A DNA stretch of 64,000 nucleotides from Actinomadura rupiterrae (GTDB lineage Bacteria; Actinomycetota; Actinomycetes; Streptosporangiales; Streptosporangiaceae): assembly GCF_024172125.1 (NCBI RefSeq), contig NZ_JAMZEA010000009.1:372001-436000 (forward strand). The letters are read 5' to 3'. Below, in pieces: positions 17,535 to 25,374 of the stretch. The notes below the pieces were generated by a model. The model did no database searches. It saw only the letters and a list, made by a program, of their open reading frames with translations, and had not been told where the DNA came from. Each line of letters begins with the position of its first letter. Position 1 is the first letter of the stretch. The translations under genes were made by a program, and so were the position numbers.

Positions 17535-17863
17535 CGGCCGCCGTTCGCCGCCGCGCCGGTCATCTCGTAGACCACGTTCATCGTGGTCATCGTGCCGCCG
17601 GAGCGGAACGGGTGCAGCTTGGTGCGGTGCTCCAGGTGCTCCGGGCTGGTCTCGAACGCGCGGAACCGCGGCTCGTCCACCCAGTCGCTGACGACGTAGT
17701 AGACGCCGTCCTCCTCGGCGCTGCGGGACAGCCACTGGCCGAGGTTGGCGGGCTGGTCGGTGATCGCCTTGCCCACCCGCGCCCAGGTGTCCTCGAAGTC
17801 GCGCTCCTTGCCCGGGATGATGTCCATCCTCAGCATCACCCGGAAGGCCGTCGAGCGTCCCAT
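17531..17863 (-). CDS. Antibiotic biosynthesis monooxygenase (ABM) family protein
   Basis: 110-residue ABM-fold protein, with the central strand segment GVYYVVSDWVDEPRFRAF followed by a His-rich segment (SPEHLEHRTKLHPFR). It is related to the small monooxygenases of pentangular polyphenol clusters, which install the quinone. The start overlaps the ketoreductase stop as TGATG, and its stop overlaps the next ABM start, so three genes are translationally coupled. The exact carbon oxidised is unknown. Confidence 0.84.
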   Translation of the reverse strand: MGRSTAFRVMLRMDIIPGKERDFEDTWARVGKAITDQPANLGQWLSRSAEEDGVYYVVSDWVDEPRFRAFETSPEHLEHRTKLHPFRSGGTMTTMNVVYEMTGAAANGGR

Positions 17864-18591
17864 CAGATGCCCCCGTCCACGTGCAGGGTCTCGCCGTTGA
17901 CGAACCCGGACAGGTCGCTGGCGAGGAACAGCACCGCGCCCGCGATCTCCTCGGCGGCGCCGAGCCGGCCGAGCGGGATCATCTTCTGGTACCGCTCGCG
18001 GACCGCGGCCGGGACCTCGGCCTCGGTCTCGATCGGGCCCGGCGCGACCACGTTCACCCGGATGCCGCGCGAGCCGAGCTCCTTGGCCGCCGAGCGGGTC
18101 AGGCCGATGAGGCCCGCCTTGGACGCGGTGTAGTGCGCGCGCATCGGGATGCCGATGGTCGCGACGCGGGACCCGACGTTCACCACCGACGCCCCGTCCC
18201 GCAGCACCGGCAGCATCGACTGCAGCACGGTGAACGCGGACGTGAGGTTGGTGTCGATGACGCGGTTCCACTCCGCCAGCGGCAGCTCCCCGAACGGGAT
18301 GTGGCTGATCACGCCGGCGTTGTGCACGAGGACGTCCACCGTGCCGTAGCGGGTCCGGGCCTCCTCGGCGAGCCGCGCGACGTCGGCGGCCTCGGCCACG
18401 TCCGCCTTCAGCACGGCGTGGTCGCCGCCGAGGTCCTTCAGCTCGCGGGCCAGCGACTGGGCGGGCTCGCCGTCGCCGCGCGCGCAGGTGATCACGTCGG
18501 CGCCCGCGCCGGCCAGCGCCAGCACGATCGCCCGGCCGATGCCCCGGGTCCCCCCGGTCACCACGGCCTTGCGTCCGTTGAGGTCGATCAT
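17863..18591 (-). CDS. Ketoreductase (SDR), polyketide type
   Basis: 242-residue short-chain dehydrogenase of the FabG/PdmG kind, probably reducing a keto group of the growing or cyclised polyketide with NADPH. Seen directly: TGGTRGIG cofactor loop (residues 13-20), HNAG, and the catalytic Ser-Tyr-Lys as GSR...HYTASK. The C-terminus HVDGGI is typical of active FabG-like enzymes. This is the intact one of the two cluster SDRs in reverse-strand blocks; the paralogue at 25374 has lost the Tyr. It sits between the DUF1772 gene and the ABM pair. Confidence 0.9.
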   Translation of the reverse strand: MIDLNGRKAVVTGGTRGIGRAIVLALAGAGADVITCARGDGEPAQSLARELKDLGGDHAVLKADVAEAADVARLAEEARTRYGTVDVLVHNAGVISHIPFGELPLAEWNRVIDTNLTSAFTVLQSMLPVLRDGASVVNVGSRVATIGIPMRAHYTASKAGLIGLTRSAAKELGSRGIRVNVVAPGPIETEAEVPAAVRERYQKMIPLGRLGAAEEIAGAVLFLASDLSGFVNGETLHVDGGI

Positions 18592-18599
18592 GGTTCTCC

Positions 18600-19070
18600 T
18601 TAGATGAGCGCGGCGACGGCCGCGGCGTTGACGGCCAGGCCGGCCAGCGCGAGCGAGGTGCGCAGCATGTTCCAGTTGCGCCAGCGCACGCGCGGGTCGG
18701 CCTGCTCCCACCCGGCGGGGCGGGCCGCCGGGTCCAGCGACATCACGTACCGGTTGATCGGCACGTTCTTGACCAGCGAGATGGCCATCACCACCAGCAG
18801 CACCGCGCCGGCGGCGCCGAACAGCGCGCGGGAGCCCGCGTCCGGCGCGGCGAACACCAGCCCGGCGTCCGCCGCGATGGTCAGCAGGTGGGTGATCGGC
18901 ATGAACGGGTCGTAGCGCGGCCACAGGAACTGGATCGTCTCCACGTACCGGTCGTAGCTCTGCGCGTTGGTCAGCGGCGTGATCCCGATGACCGTGGACA
19001 GCATGATCCCGGCGGTGAGCCCGTTGCCCAGCAGCACCAGCACGACCAGGGCGGCGGTCATCGCCGTCAC
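18600..19070 (-). CDS. DUF1772 (anthrone-oxygenase-like) membrane protein
   Basis: 156-residue protein with four hydrophobic segments (near 5-25, 55-75, 80-105 and 135-155) and the WNMLRT-like motif before the last helix, matching the DUF1772 family. Fungal members (anthrone oxygenases) oxidise anthrones to anthraquinones. It may play that role here with the two ABM proteins, or act as an accessory membrane factor. GTG at 19070 overlaps the cyclase stop (GTGA); ATG at 19061 is an alternative. It lies 8 bp before the ketoreductase start. Confidence 0.72.
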   Translation of the reverse strand: MTAMTAALVVLVLLGNGLTAGIMLSTVIGITPLTNAQSYDRYVETIQFLWPRYDPFMPITHLLTIAADAGLVFAAPDAGSRALFGAAGAVLLVVMAISLVKNVPINRYVMSLDPAARPAGWEQADPRVRWRNWNMLRTSLALAGLAVNAAAVAALI

Positions 19071-19570
19071 GCCGCCCCGGCGGTGCGCGCGCCCTCGCGG
19101 GCCGCCGCCTCCACCAGTCCCTTGATCCGCTCCATCTGGATCCGGGTGTTGGTGTTCAGCCGCTCGGTCATCGCCGCGTCGTCGATCGGCGCGGTCGGCT
19201 TCATCCGGAAGTCCTGGACCCAGCGCATCCGCACGCCGCCCTCGACCTCGCGGTACTCCCAGTAGATGTCCATGAACTCGAACACCCCGGTCTCGACCCG
19301 GTGCGCGCGCACGGTCCGCGCGGACGGGTTCGGCGTCCGCTCCGACACCCAGCTCCACTTCACCCCGTTCTCGTCGGGGTGCATCGTGAGCCGGAACCGG
19401 ACGGCGCCGTTCTCCTCGGACAGGATCTCGGCCTCGGCGTACTCGCTGAACAGGCTCGGCCAGGACGCGACATCGTTGGTCATGTCCCAGACCAGCTGGA
19501 ACGGCGCGTCGATGACGATCTGGTTGTCGGTGTGGCCGGGTGACACCGCGGCGGGCGGCGTTGCGGACAT
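19067..19570 (-). CDS. Polyketide aromatase/cyclase (TcmN/WhiE-VI type, SRPBCC)
   Basis: 167-residue single-domain SRPBCC (Bet v1-like) aromatase/cyclase. It starts with the typical IVIDAPFQLVWDMTNDVASWPSLF segment and holds WSWVSERTPNP and MRWVQDFRMKP motifs of TcmN/WhiE ORFVI proteins, which direct first-ring cyclisation of an unreduced poly-beta-ketone. As a mono-domain type it suggests a C9-C14 fold and a tetracenomycin-like or pentangular product, which agrees with the TcmI and ABM homologues nearby. ATG at 19570 has GAGAGGAG upstream. Confidence 0.92.
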   Translation of the reverse strand: MSATPPAAVSPGHTDNQIVIDAPFQLVWDMTNDVASWPSLFSEYAEAEILSEENGAVRFRLTMHPDENGVKWSWVSERTPNPSARTVRAHRVETGVFEFMDIYWEYREVEGGVRMRWVQDFRMKPTAPIDDAAMTERLNTNTRIQMERIKGLVEAAAREGARTAGAA

Positions 19571-19582
19571 GGCGTTCTCCTC

Positions 19583-19840
19583 TCAGGCGGCCGCGGTGAG
19601 CCGGCCGTTGACGTACTGGACGGCCTCCTCGGGCGTCCGCATGAACTCGACCGACTCGTCCGGCATGGCGACGCCGTACTCGCGCTGCACGCGCGCGGCC
19701 AGCTCCAGCACGGCGAGCGAGTCGTAGCCGAGCTCCTCGAAGCTCAGCTCCCCGATCTCGCCGTCGAGGTCGGCGCCGCTCTCCCCGGCGCAGGCGCGGA
19801 TCATCCTCCGCACGTCGTCGAGCGTGAAGTGCCCCATCAT
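19583..19840 (-). CDS. Type II PKS acyl carrier protein (with KS-alpha)
   Basis: 85-residue ACP with the phosphopantetheine Ser in the motif ELGYDSLAVLEL (near residue 41) and the usual four-helix pattern. It carries the growing polyketide for the ketosynthase encoded just upstream (33-bp gap). It is the third gene after the cupin and KS-alpha. A second ACP gene lies next to the distant chain length factor (37561), so this ACP is one of two in the cluster. Confidence 0.94.
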   Translation of the reverse strand: MMGHFTLDDVRRMIRACAGESGADLDGEIGELSFEELGYDSLAVLELAARVQREYGVAMPDESVEFMRTPEEAVQYVNGRLTAAA

Positions 19841-19873
19841 TTGGTCCGTCTCCTTCTCCGGTTAGGGCGCGGG

Positions 19874-21157
19874 TCAGGCGGCGCGGCTGAGCAGCATCGC
19901 CGACTGGAACCCGCCGAACCCGCTGCCGACGCTCAGCACGGTCTCCATCCGGTGCTCGCGCGCGGTCAGCGGCACGTAGTCCAGGTCGCACTCGGGGTCG
20001 GCCGCGTGCAGGTTGGCCGTCGGCGGGACGGCCTGGTGCTCCAGCGCGAGCGCGCAGGTCGCCACCTCGATCGCGCCGATCGCGCCGAGCGAGTGCCCGA
20101 TCATCGACTTGATCGAGCTGACCGGCACCTCGTACGCGCGGCCGCCGAGGCTGCGCTTGAACGCCGCCGTCTCGTGCCGGTCGTTCTGCTTGGTGCCGGA
20201 GCCGTGCGCGTTGATGTAGTCGACGGCGTCCGGGTCGAGGCGCGCCTGCCGCATCGCGGCCCGCACCGCCTCGGCCATCTCGCGGCCGTCGGGCTTCAGG
20301 CCGGTCATGTGGTAGGCGTTGCTGCGCCCGGCGAAGCCGACGATCTCGGCGTAGATGTGCGCGTCGCGACGCAGCGCCGCCTCGCGCTCCTCCAGCACCA
20401 GCACCGCCGAGCCCTCGCCGAGCACGAACCCGTTGCGGGACGCGTCGAACGGCCGCGACGCCGTCCCCGGGTCGTCGTTGCGCGGTGAGGTGGCCTTGAT
20501 CGCGTCGAAGCACGCCGAGGTGATCGGCGACACCGGCGCGTCGGTGGCGCCGGCGATGACGACGTCCGCCGAGCCCTCGCGCAGCAGCTGGACGCCGTGC
20601 CCGACCGCGTCCAGCCCGGCCGTGCAGCCGGTGGACACCAGGTTCACCGGCCCCTCGGCCGCGCAGTCGCGCGCGACCTCGGCCGCGATCGTGCTCGGCA
20701 CCATGTAGCCGTAGAGCTGCGGGACGCCGTACCGCCAGTCGACGGCCCAGTTCCGGCCGCCGTCGCTCAGCACCACGTACTCCTGCTCCAGGCCCATGGT
20801 GTTGCCGACCGCGCTGCCGATGCTGACCGCCATCCGCTCCGGGTCGAGCCGGTCGCGCTCCAGCCCGCTGTCGGCGAGCGCCTCGCGCGCGGCGACGACA
20901 CCGAACTGGGCCGACCGGTCCATCCGGCGGATCTGCTGCGGGGTGAGACCCTCGGCCGCCGGGTCGAAGTCGCACTCGGCGGCGATCCGGGACCGGAAGT
21001 CGGACGCGTCGAACAGCGAGATCGTGCGGGTGGCGGTGCGGCCGTCCATCAGCAGCTGCCAGAACGCCTTCGTCCCGACGCCGCCGGGGGCGACCACGCC
21101 GATCCCGGTGACCACCACCCGCCGTCCCTCCGGACGCCCGTGCCTGCGTCCGCTCAT
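19874..21157 (-). CDS. Type II PKS ketosynthase alpha subunit
   Basis: 427-residue KS-alpha. The active-site Cys is in STGCTAGLDAVG, the two catalytic His are in NAHGSGTKQND and IKSMIGHSLGA, and the C-terminal GFGGFQSA is typical. It catalyses Claisen condensation of malonyl-ACP units as a heterodimer with a chain length factor. The usual neighbour, CLF, is missing here: the only CLF is at 36299, about 15 kb away and on the other strand. The start overlaps the cupin stop (ATGA). Confidence 0.96.
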   Translation of the reverse strand: MSGRRHGRPEGRRVVVTGIGVVAPGGVGTKAFWQLLMDGRTATRTISLFDASDFRSRIAAECDFDPAAEGLTPQQIRRMDRSAQFGVVAAREALADSGLERDRLDPERMAVSIGSAVGNTMGLEQEYVVLSDGGRNWAVDWRYGVPQLYGYMVPSTIAAEVARDCAAEGPVNLVSTGCTAGLDAVGHGVQLLREGSADVVIAGATDAPVSPITSACFDAIKATSPRNDDPGTASRPFDASRNGFVLGEGSAVLVLEEREAALRRDAHIYAEIVGFAGRSNAYHMTGLKPDGREMAEAVRAAMRQARLDPDAVDYINAHGSGTKQNDRHETAAFKRSLGGRAYEVPVSSIKSMIGHSLGAIGAIEVATCALALEHQAVPPTANLHAADPECDLDYVPLTAREHRMETVLSVGSGFGGFQSAMLLSRAA

Positions 21158-21597
21158 CGCGGTCCTCCCACCTCCGGGTTGGCCGCACCGGCCCCCGGGG
21201 GCTCCTCGGTGTCGACGTGCCCGAGCTCGGGCCGCGGCGCGAGCGGCGCCAGGTGGAACACCGCGAACGCCTCCTCGTCCCCGGCGTTCGACACCCGGTG
21301 CCGGACGCCGATCGGGATGAGCACGCCCTCCTCCGCGCCGACGGTCAGCTCCTCGTCCCCCTCCAGGCGGACGTGCAGGCTGCCGCGCAGCACGTACAGG
21401 TACTCCTCGGAGTACGGGTGGTAGTGCTCGGACACGTACTCGCCCGGCTTGAGCACCAGGTCGCCCATGAAGCCGGACGTGGAGCCCACCGTCTTCGGGC
21501 TCAGCAGGACGCGGATCTCGCCGCCGCGCCGCGCGTTCACCGCGCAGTCGCAGCGCGCGAACGTGCGGGCGGTCCGCTCGGCCACTCCGTCAGCCAC
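21154..21597 (-). CDS. Cupin-domain polyketide cyclase-like protein
   Basis: 147-residue single-cupin protein with the metal-binding pattern EHYHPYSEEYLYVLRG (first motif) and GVRHRVSN (second motif His). Cupins of this group occur beside TcmI cyclases in pentangular and spore-pigment clusters (WhiE ORF II-like) and are thought to assist ring closure or oxidation. The 5' end overlaps the TcmI-type gene by 8 bp, and its stop overlaps KS-alpha. The C-terminal 25 residues are Pro/Gly-rich. Confidence 0.87.
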   Translation of the reverse strand: MADGVAERTARTFARCDCAVNARRGGEIRVLLSPKTVGSTSGFMGDLVLKPGEYVSEHYHPYSEEYLYVLRGSLHVRLEGDEELTVGAEEGVLIPIGVRHRVSNAGDEEAFAVFHLAPLAPRPELGHVDTEEPPGAGAANPEVGGPR

Positions 21598-21919
21598 GGC
21601 CCGCCTCCCAGCTGTAGAACGGGAGGGCCATCGCGTCCTTCGGCTCCTTCCAGTTCGGGTCGTAGGGGCTGACCTGCTCGGCCAGCCGCTTGTTGATGTC
21701 GTCGTACAGGGGGTGGCTGCGCGCCTTGTACAGGTTCGGGGTGATGTCGTCGTCGGCTTCCACCAGGTGGAAGTACAGGTCGTGGAAGCGGAACAGGGTC
21801 CGCCTCGAAACGCCGATCATGTGCGGCAGGTCGGTCGAGTCCGACTCGCCGAAGATCTGCGCGACCGCGTCCGCGTGGGACGGCTCCATCCGCGCGACGA
21901 TCAGGGTCCGGTGCGCCAC
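21590..21919 (-). CDS. TcmI-family type II polyketide cyclase
   Basis: 109-residue small cyclase, close to TcmI/WhiE ORFVII in length and with the family stretch RRTLFRFHDLYFHLVEADDD. TcmI-type enzymes close the later rings of tetracenomycin-like and pentangular polyketides. GTG at 21919 is preferred because GGAGAGGAG lies directly upstream and the protein then starts MAHRTLIVARM as in homologues. First gene of the operon that runs to the ABM at 17148; its promoter should lie in the 510-bp gap 21920-22429. Confidence 0.92.
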   Translation of the reverse strand: MAHRTLIVARMEPSHADAVAQIFGESDSTDLPHMIGVSRRTLFRFHDLYFHLVEADDDITPNLYKARSHPLYDDINKRLAEQVSPYDPNWKEPKDAMALPFYSWEAGRG

Positions 21920-22171
21920 TCGCTGCTCCTCTCCGGCGTCCCGGCGCCGCCGGCGGGTCACTCCCCCGCCCCGCGTCCTCACGCCGGTTCGTTTCGGTCG
22001 CCTCATGCTCGACGCCCCCGATCGCACCCCCTTAGAACCGCGCTCGACCCCACCCCTCGACCCGCACACCAGAACAGCGCGAGCCCGCAGCCGCGAACGA
22101 GCGCGCGTCCAGCGCCCCAGAGGGCGCCGGACGCGCGCGTGAATCAACGCCCCCCGCAAGCCGAGCAACCC

Positions 22172-22343
22172 GCCCGCGAGCACCACGCGGGCGCAGGGAG
22201 CGCGCGGGCACGAGCAACGCGCGGGCACGAGCAACGCGCAGGCGCGGGCACCACGCGGGACGGGCAACGCGCGGGCACAAGCACCACGCAGGCACGAGCA
22301 CCACGCGGGCACGAGCACCACGCGGGCACGGGCACCACGCGGG
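22172..22343. repeat. Tandem array of 17-bp GC-rich repeats
   Basis: About nine to ten degenerate head-to-tail copies of a 17-bp unit close to GCGGGCACGAGCACCAC; one copy is 16 bp. Units alternate between CACCAC and CAACGC endings. Since 17 is not a multiple of 3 the array is not a coding repeat. There are no unique spacers, so it is not a CRISPR. It lies between the accDA terminator and the promoter of the cyclase operon. Confidence 0.85.
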
Positions 22344-22384
22344 TGGGGGCAGCGCGCGAGCGCGGGTGGGGGTGGGGACATGGA

Positions 22385-22414
22385 AGCGCCGCGGTCGTTG
22401 GGGACCGCGGCGCT
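22385..22414 (-). terminator. Terminator hairpin downstream of accDA
   Basis: A perfect 12-bp GC-rich stem (22385-22396 with 22403-22414) with a 6-nt loop, 15 bp beyond the accDA stop on the reverse strand. No T-tract follows, as is common in this kind of genome. Confidence 0.75.
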
Positions 22415-22429
22415 GTGGGGGTGGGTTAT

Positions 22430-24091
22430 TCAGAGGCCGTAGCGGCGGAAGCGGGCTCGGCGGGTTTGGATGAGGTCGACAGGGTCCTGGTCTTGGAGGG
22501 CTTCGAGGGTGGTCAGGAGGGCGTTGCGGAGGAGGGTGGCGGCGTGGGCGGGGTCGGTGTGGGCGCCGCCTTCGGGTTCGGGGACGACGGCGTCGACGAT
22601 GCCCTGGCGGAGCAGCTCGCCGGCGTGCATGCGGAGGGCGGCGGCGGCCTCGGGCGCGGCGGCCGCGTCCTTCCAGAGGATGGCCGCGCAGCCCTCCGGG
22701 CTGATCACCGAGTAGACGGCGTTGCGCAGGGCGAGAACGCGGTCGGCGACGCCGAGCGCGAGGGCGCCGCCGCTGCCGCCCTCGCCGGTAACCACGGCGA
22801 CGACCGGGACCGGGAGGCCGGACATGAGGCGGAGGTTGTCGGCGATCGCGATGGACTGGCCGTCCCGCTCGGCCTCCAGGCCCGGGTAGGCGCCGGGGGT
22901 GTCGATGAGCGTGACGACCGGCAGGCCGAGCTTGGCGGCGAGGCGCATGAGCCGGGCGGACTTGCGGTACCCGGCGGGCGTGGCCATGCCGAAGTTCCGG
23001 ACGGTCCGGTCCCGGGTGCTGTGGCCCTTCTCGTGGCCGATCAGCATGACCGGGCGGCCGGCGAGCAGGCCGATCCCGCCGACGATCGCGGGGCAGTCGG
23101 CGGTCATCCGGTCGCCGTGCAGTTCGAGGAAGTCCTCCAGGAAGTAGGCGACGTAGTCGAGCGTGGTGGGGCGGTCGACGTGCCGGGCGAGGCCGACCGC
23201 CTCCCACGGGTCGCGACCGGACAGGGCGTCCGGGTCGCGCAGGAGCTCGGCGTGCGCGGCGGCGGACGGGCCGCTCCTGCCGGCGTCGTGCGCGGCGAGG
23301 ACGCGGGCCAGCGCGGAGCGCAGCAGCTGCCGCGGGACGACGCCGTCCACCAGGCCCTCCGCCAGCAGGAACTCGGCGGTCTGGAAGCCCTCGGGGAGCC
23401 GCTGCCGGATGGTCTGCTCGATGACCCGCGGGCCCGCGAACCCCATCCGCGCGCCCGGCTCGGCGATCACGACGTCGCTGAGCGAGGCGAAGGACGCCGC
23501 GACCCCGCCGTAGGTCGGGTCGGTGACGAGGGTGACCGTGAGGACGCCCGCCTCGTCCAGCTCGGCCATGGCCTGGCTGGTCTTGGCCATCTGCATGAGC
23601 GACAGCGCGCCCTCCTGCATGCGCGCCCCGCCGGACGCGGTGACCAGGAGCAGCGGGGTGCGCTCGCGCAGCGCGGTCTCCATCGCCCCGGTCAGCCGCT
23701 CGCCCGCGGCGGCGCCCATGCTGCCGCCGAAGAACCGGAAGTCCATGATCGCGGCGATCACCGGACGGCCCCGGACCGCGCCGCGCACGCACACCACCGC
23801 CTCGTCCACGCCGGACCGGCGGGCCCGGGCCAGCTCGGCGGCGTAGGCGGCGCGGGCGGTGGCGAACCCGAGCGGGTCGTCCGGCACGTCCGGCGCGGGC
23901 AGCGGCTCGACCGAGCCGGGGTCGAGCAGCTGCCGGGCGCGGGCCGCCGAGTCCAGCCGGCCGTGCGCGCCGCAGGACGGGCAGACGCTCAGCTCGCGGA
24001 CGTAGCGCGCCCGGAACACGAACTCCTTGCAGGACGAGCAGCGCAGCCAGTCCGGCTCGGTGGCCGCGCTCTCGACCGGGGCCGTGGTCAC
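22430..24091 (-). CDS. Fused acetyl-CoA carboxylase carboxyltransferase (AccD-AccA)
   Basis: 553-residue single chain holding both carboxyltransferase halves. An N-terminal zinc ribbon (Cys18, Cys21, Cys37, Cys40) and the beta (AccD) domain with GGSMGAAAGER and TASGGARMQEG are followed, from about residue 300, by the alpha (AccA) domain with HGDRMTADCPAIVGGIG and TPGAYPGLEAE. It transfers the carboxyl group from biotin to acetyl-CoA to give malonyl-CoA. Such fusions are typical of aromatic polyketide clusters. Its partners are accB and accC at 13243-15259. The start overlaps the stop of the neighbouring dehydrogenase gene (ATGA). Confidence 0.94.
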   Translation of the reverse strand: MTTAPVESAATEPDWLRCSSCKEFVFRARYVRELSVCPSCGAHGRLDSAARARQLLDPGSVEPLPAPDVPDDPLGFATARAAYAAELARARRSGVDEAVVCVRGAVRGRPVIAAIMDFRFFGGSMGAAAGERLTGAMETALRERTPLLLVTASGGARMQEGALSLMQMAKTSQAMAELDEAGVLTVTLVTDPTYGGVAASFASLSDVVIAEPGARMGFAGPRVIEQTIRQRLPEGFQTAEFLLAEGLVDGVVPRQLLRSALARVLAAHDAGRSGPSAAAHAELLRDPDALSGRDPWEAVGLARHVDRPTTLDYVAYFLEDFLELHGDRMTADCPAIVGGIGLLAGRPVMLIGHEKGHSTRDRTVRNFGMATPAGYRKSARLMRLAAKLGLPVVTLIDTPGAYPGLEAERDGQSIAIADNLRLMSGLPVPVVAVVTGEGGSGGALALGVADRVLALRNAVYSVISPEGCAAILWKDAAAAPEAAAALRMHAGELLRQGIVDAVVPEPEGGAHTDPAHAATLLRNALLTTLEALQDQDPVDLIQTRRARFRRYGL

Positions 24092-24975
24092 CGCGCGCCT
24101 CCCGGGCCGGAGAGCTCGACGACGTAGGCGGCGTCCTTGTCGCCGCCGTCGGCCGCGACCACCTCGGCGAACCGGCTCGCGGTCCGCTCGACCAGCGGCA
24201 GGTCGACGCCGTTCTCGCGGGCGTCGGCCGCCGCGAGGCGCAGGTCCTTGGCCATCAGCGAGGCGCGGAACCCGGCGGGCTGGTAGCTGCGCGTCCGCAT
24301 GAACTCGGCGCGGAAGTTCAGCACCGGCGACCGCCAGCCGCTCTTCTGGACGGCGGTGAGCAGCGTCTCGCGCGGGATGCCGGCGTGCTCGGCGAACGCG
24401 ACGGCCTCGGCGAGCCCGGCCGTCTGCACCCCGAGGAGCAGGTTGAAGGCGAGCTTGAACGCGCTGGCCCGGCCCGTCGCGCCGAGGTGCAGGACACCCT
24501 GGCGGCCGAGCGTGCCGAGCAGGTCGCGGACGGCCGCGACGTCCTCCTCCGGGCCCGCCGCGAACACGCGCAGGTCACCGGCCTTCGCCATCTGCGGGTT
24601 GCCGATCACGCACGCCTCGACCCGGCGGACGCCGACCTCGGCGAGCCGCCGCTCGGCCTCGCGCGCGTAGCCCGGCGACACCGTGGTCATCTCGACCAGC
24701 ACCGTACCGGGCTTGAGGTGCCCGGCCATGGCGCCGAACACGACCGACTCGATGGCGGCCTCGTCGGCGAGGCTCACCATGACCACCGCCGCCTCCGCGA
24801 CGGCCTCGGCGGGCGTGGCGGCGACCCGCGCCCCGGCCGCGCGCAGCGGCTCGGCCTTCGCGGCGGTGCGGTTGTGCACCACGACGTCGTGGCCGGACGC
24901 GACGAGCCGGTGGGCCACGCCGCCGCCGATGCCGCCGAGCCCGACGACCGCCACGGTCCCCTCGAACGTCCCCAT
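24088..24975 (-). CDS. NAD(P)-dependent beta-hydroxyacid dehydrogenase-like protein
   Basis: 295-residue member of the 6-phosphogluconate/3-hydroxyisobutyrate dehydrogenase superfamily. The Rossmann motif is GLGGIG (residues 12-17), and the all-alpha C-terminal domain carries the catalytic-type Lys in SAFKLAFNLLLG (about residue 170). The substrate-binding DxxxSGG-type motif is atypical (ACVIGNPQMAKAGDL), so it may act on a non-standard substrate or be an imine reductase-like enzyme. It is coupled to accDA and downstream of the SchA/CurD gene, so it is likely a tailoring reductase. No closer assignment is possible. Confidence 0.8.
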   Translation of the reverse strand: MGTFEGTVAVVGLGGIGGGVAHRLVASGHDVVVHNRTAAKAEPLRAAGARVAATPAEAVAEAAVVMVSLADEAAIESVVFGAMAGHLKPGTVLVEMTTVSPGYAREAERRLAEVGVRRVEACVIGNPQMAKAGDLRVFAAGPEEDVAAVRDLLGTLGRQGVLHLGATGRASAFKLAFNLLLGVQTAGLAEAVAFAEHAGIPRETLLTAVQKSGWRSPVLNFRAEFMRTRSYQPAGFRASLMAKDLRLAAADARENGVDLPLVERTASRFAEVVAADGGDKDAAYVVELSGPGGAR

Positions 24976-24978
24976 CGG

Positions 24979-25374
24979 TCAGCCCTTCGCCGTCGCCGGT
25001 TCAACGGGCAGGGAGTCGACCGAGAGCTGCGAGATCGGCCGCATGAGGCTGTCGCGGAAGTACTTCCCGAACGCCTCGGGCGTGCTGGTGTCGCGCTCCT
25101 GCGCCAGGAACGGCGCCAGCTTCGCCTCGGCCGAGTGCACGCCGGACTGGGCCGCCATCTTCCGCGCCACCGCCACGAAGTCGCCCTCGTAGTGGATGAC
25201 CCGGACCATCACGTCGTCCTTGATGAACAGCCCGGTGCCGAGCAGGCGGCCGACGACCGTGCCGTCCTCGTCGCGCAGCTCCGCGTCGTCCACCCGGCGG
25301 AAGTCGGAGAAGATCTCGGCGATCTCGTCCTCGTGCCCCGGCTTCACCCGGTAGGTGATCGCTTGGTACGGCAT
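24979..25374 (-). CDS. SchA/CurD-like domain protein
   Basis: 131-residue protein starting MPYQAITYRVKPGHEDEIAE, a hallmark of the SchA/CurD family (WhiE ORF I in spore-pigment clusters). The fold is probably ABM-like. Family members are needed for spore-pigment formation but their reaction is unsettled; a monooxygenase or cyclase helper role is likely. The start overlaps the upstream SDR stop as TGATG, so both are co-translated. The C-terminal 30 residues contain FGKYFRDSLMRPISQLS. Confidence 0.85.
   Translation of the reverse strand: MPYQAITYRVKPGHEDEIAEIFSDFRRVDDAELRDEDGTVVGRLLGTGLFIKDDVMVRVIHYEGDFVAVARKMAAQSGVHSAEAKLAPFLAQERDTSTPEAFGKYFRDSLMRPISQLSVDSLPVEPATAKG

Larger units (their letters stand above)
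21920..22429. other. Non-coding gap with repeats and a terminator
   Basis: No believable gene lies in these 510 bases; the open frames are GC artefacts. The gap holds a 17-bp tandem repeat array (22172-22343), a terminator hairpin for accDA (22385-22414), and, next to the cyclase gene, the presumed promoter of the cyclase-KS-ABM operon. Clear promoter boxes were not found. Confidence 0.6.

Noticed and set aside
22172..22343. CRISPR-like array
   Set aside because: Units are 17 bp, directly adjacent and degenerate, with no unique spacers and no cas genes nearby.
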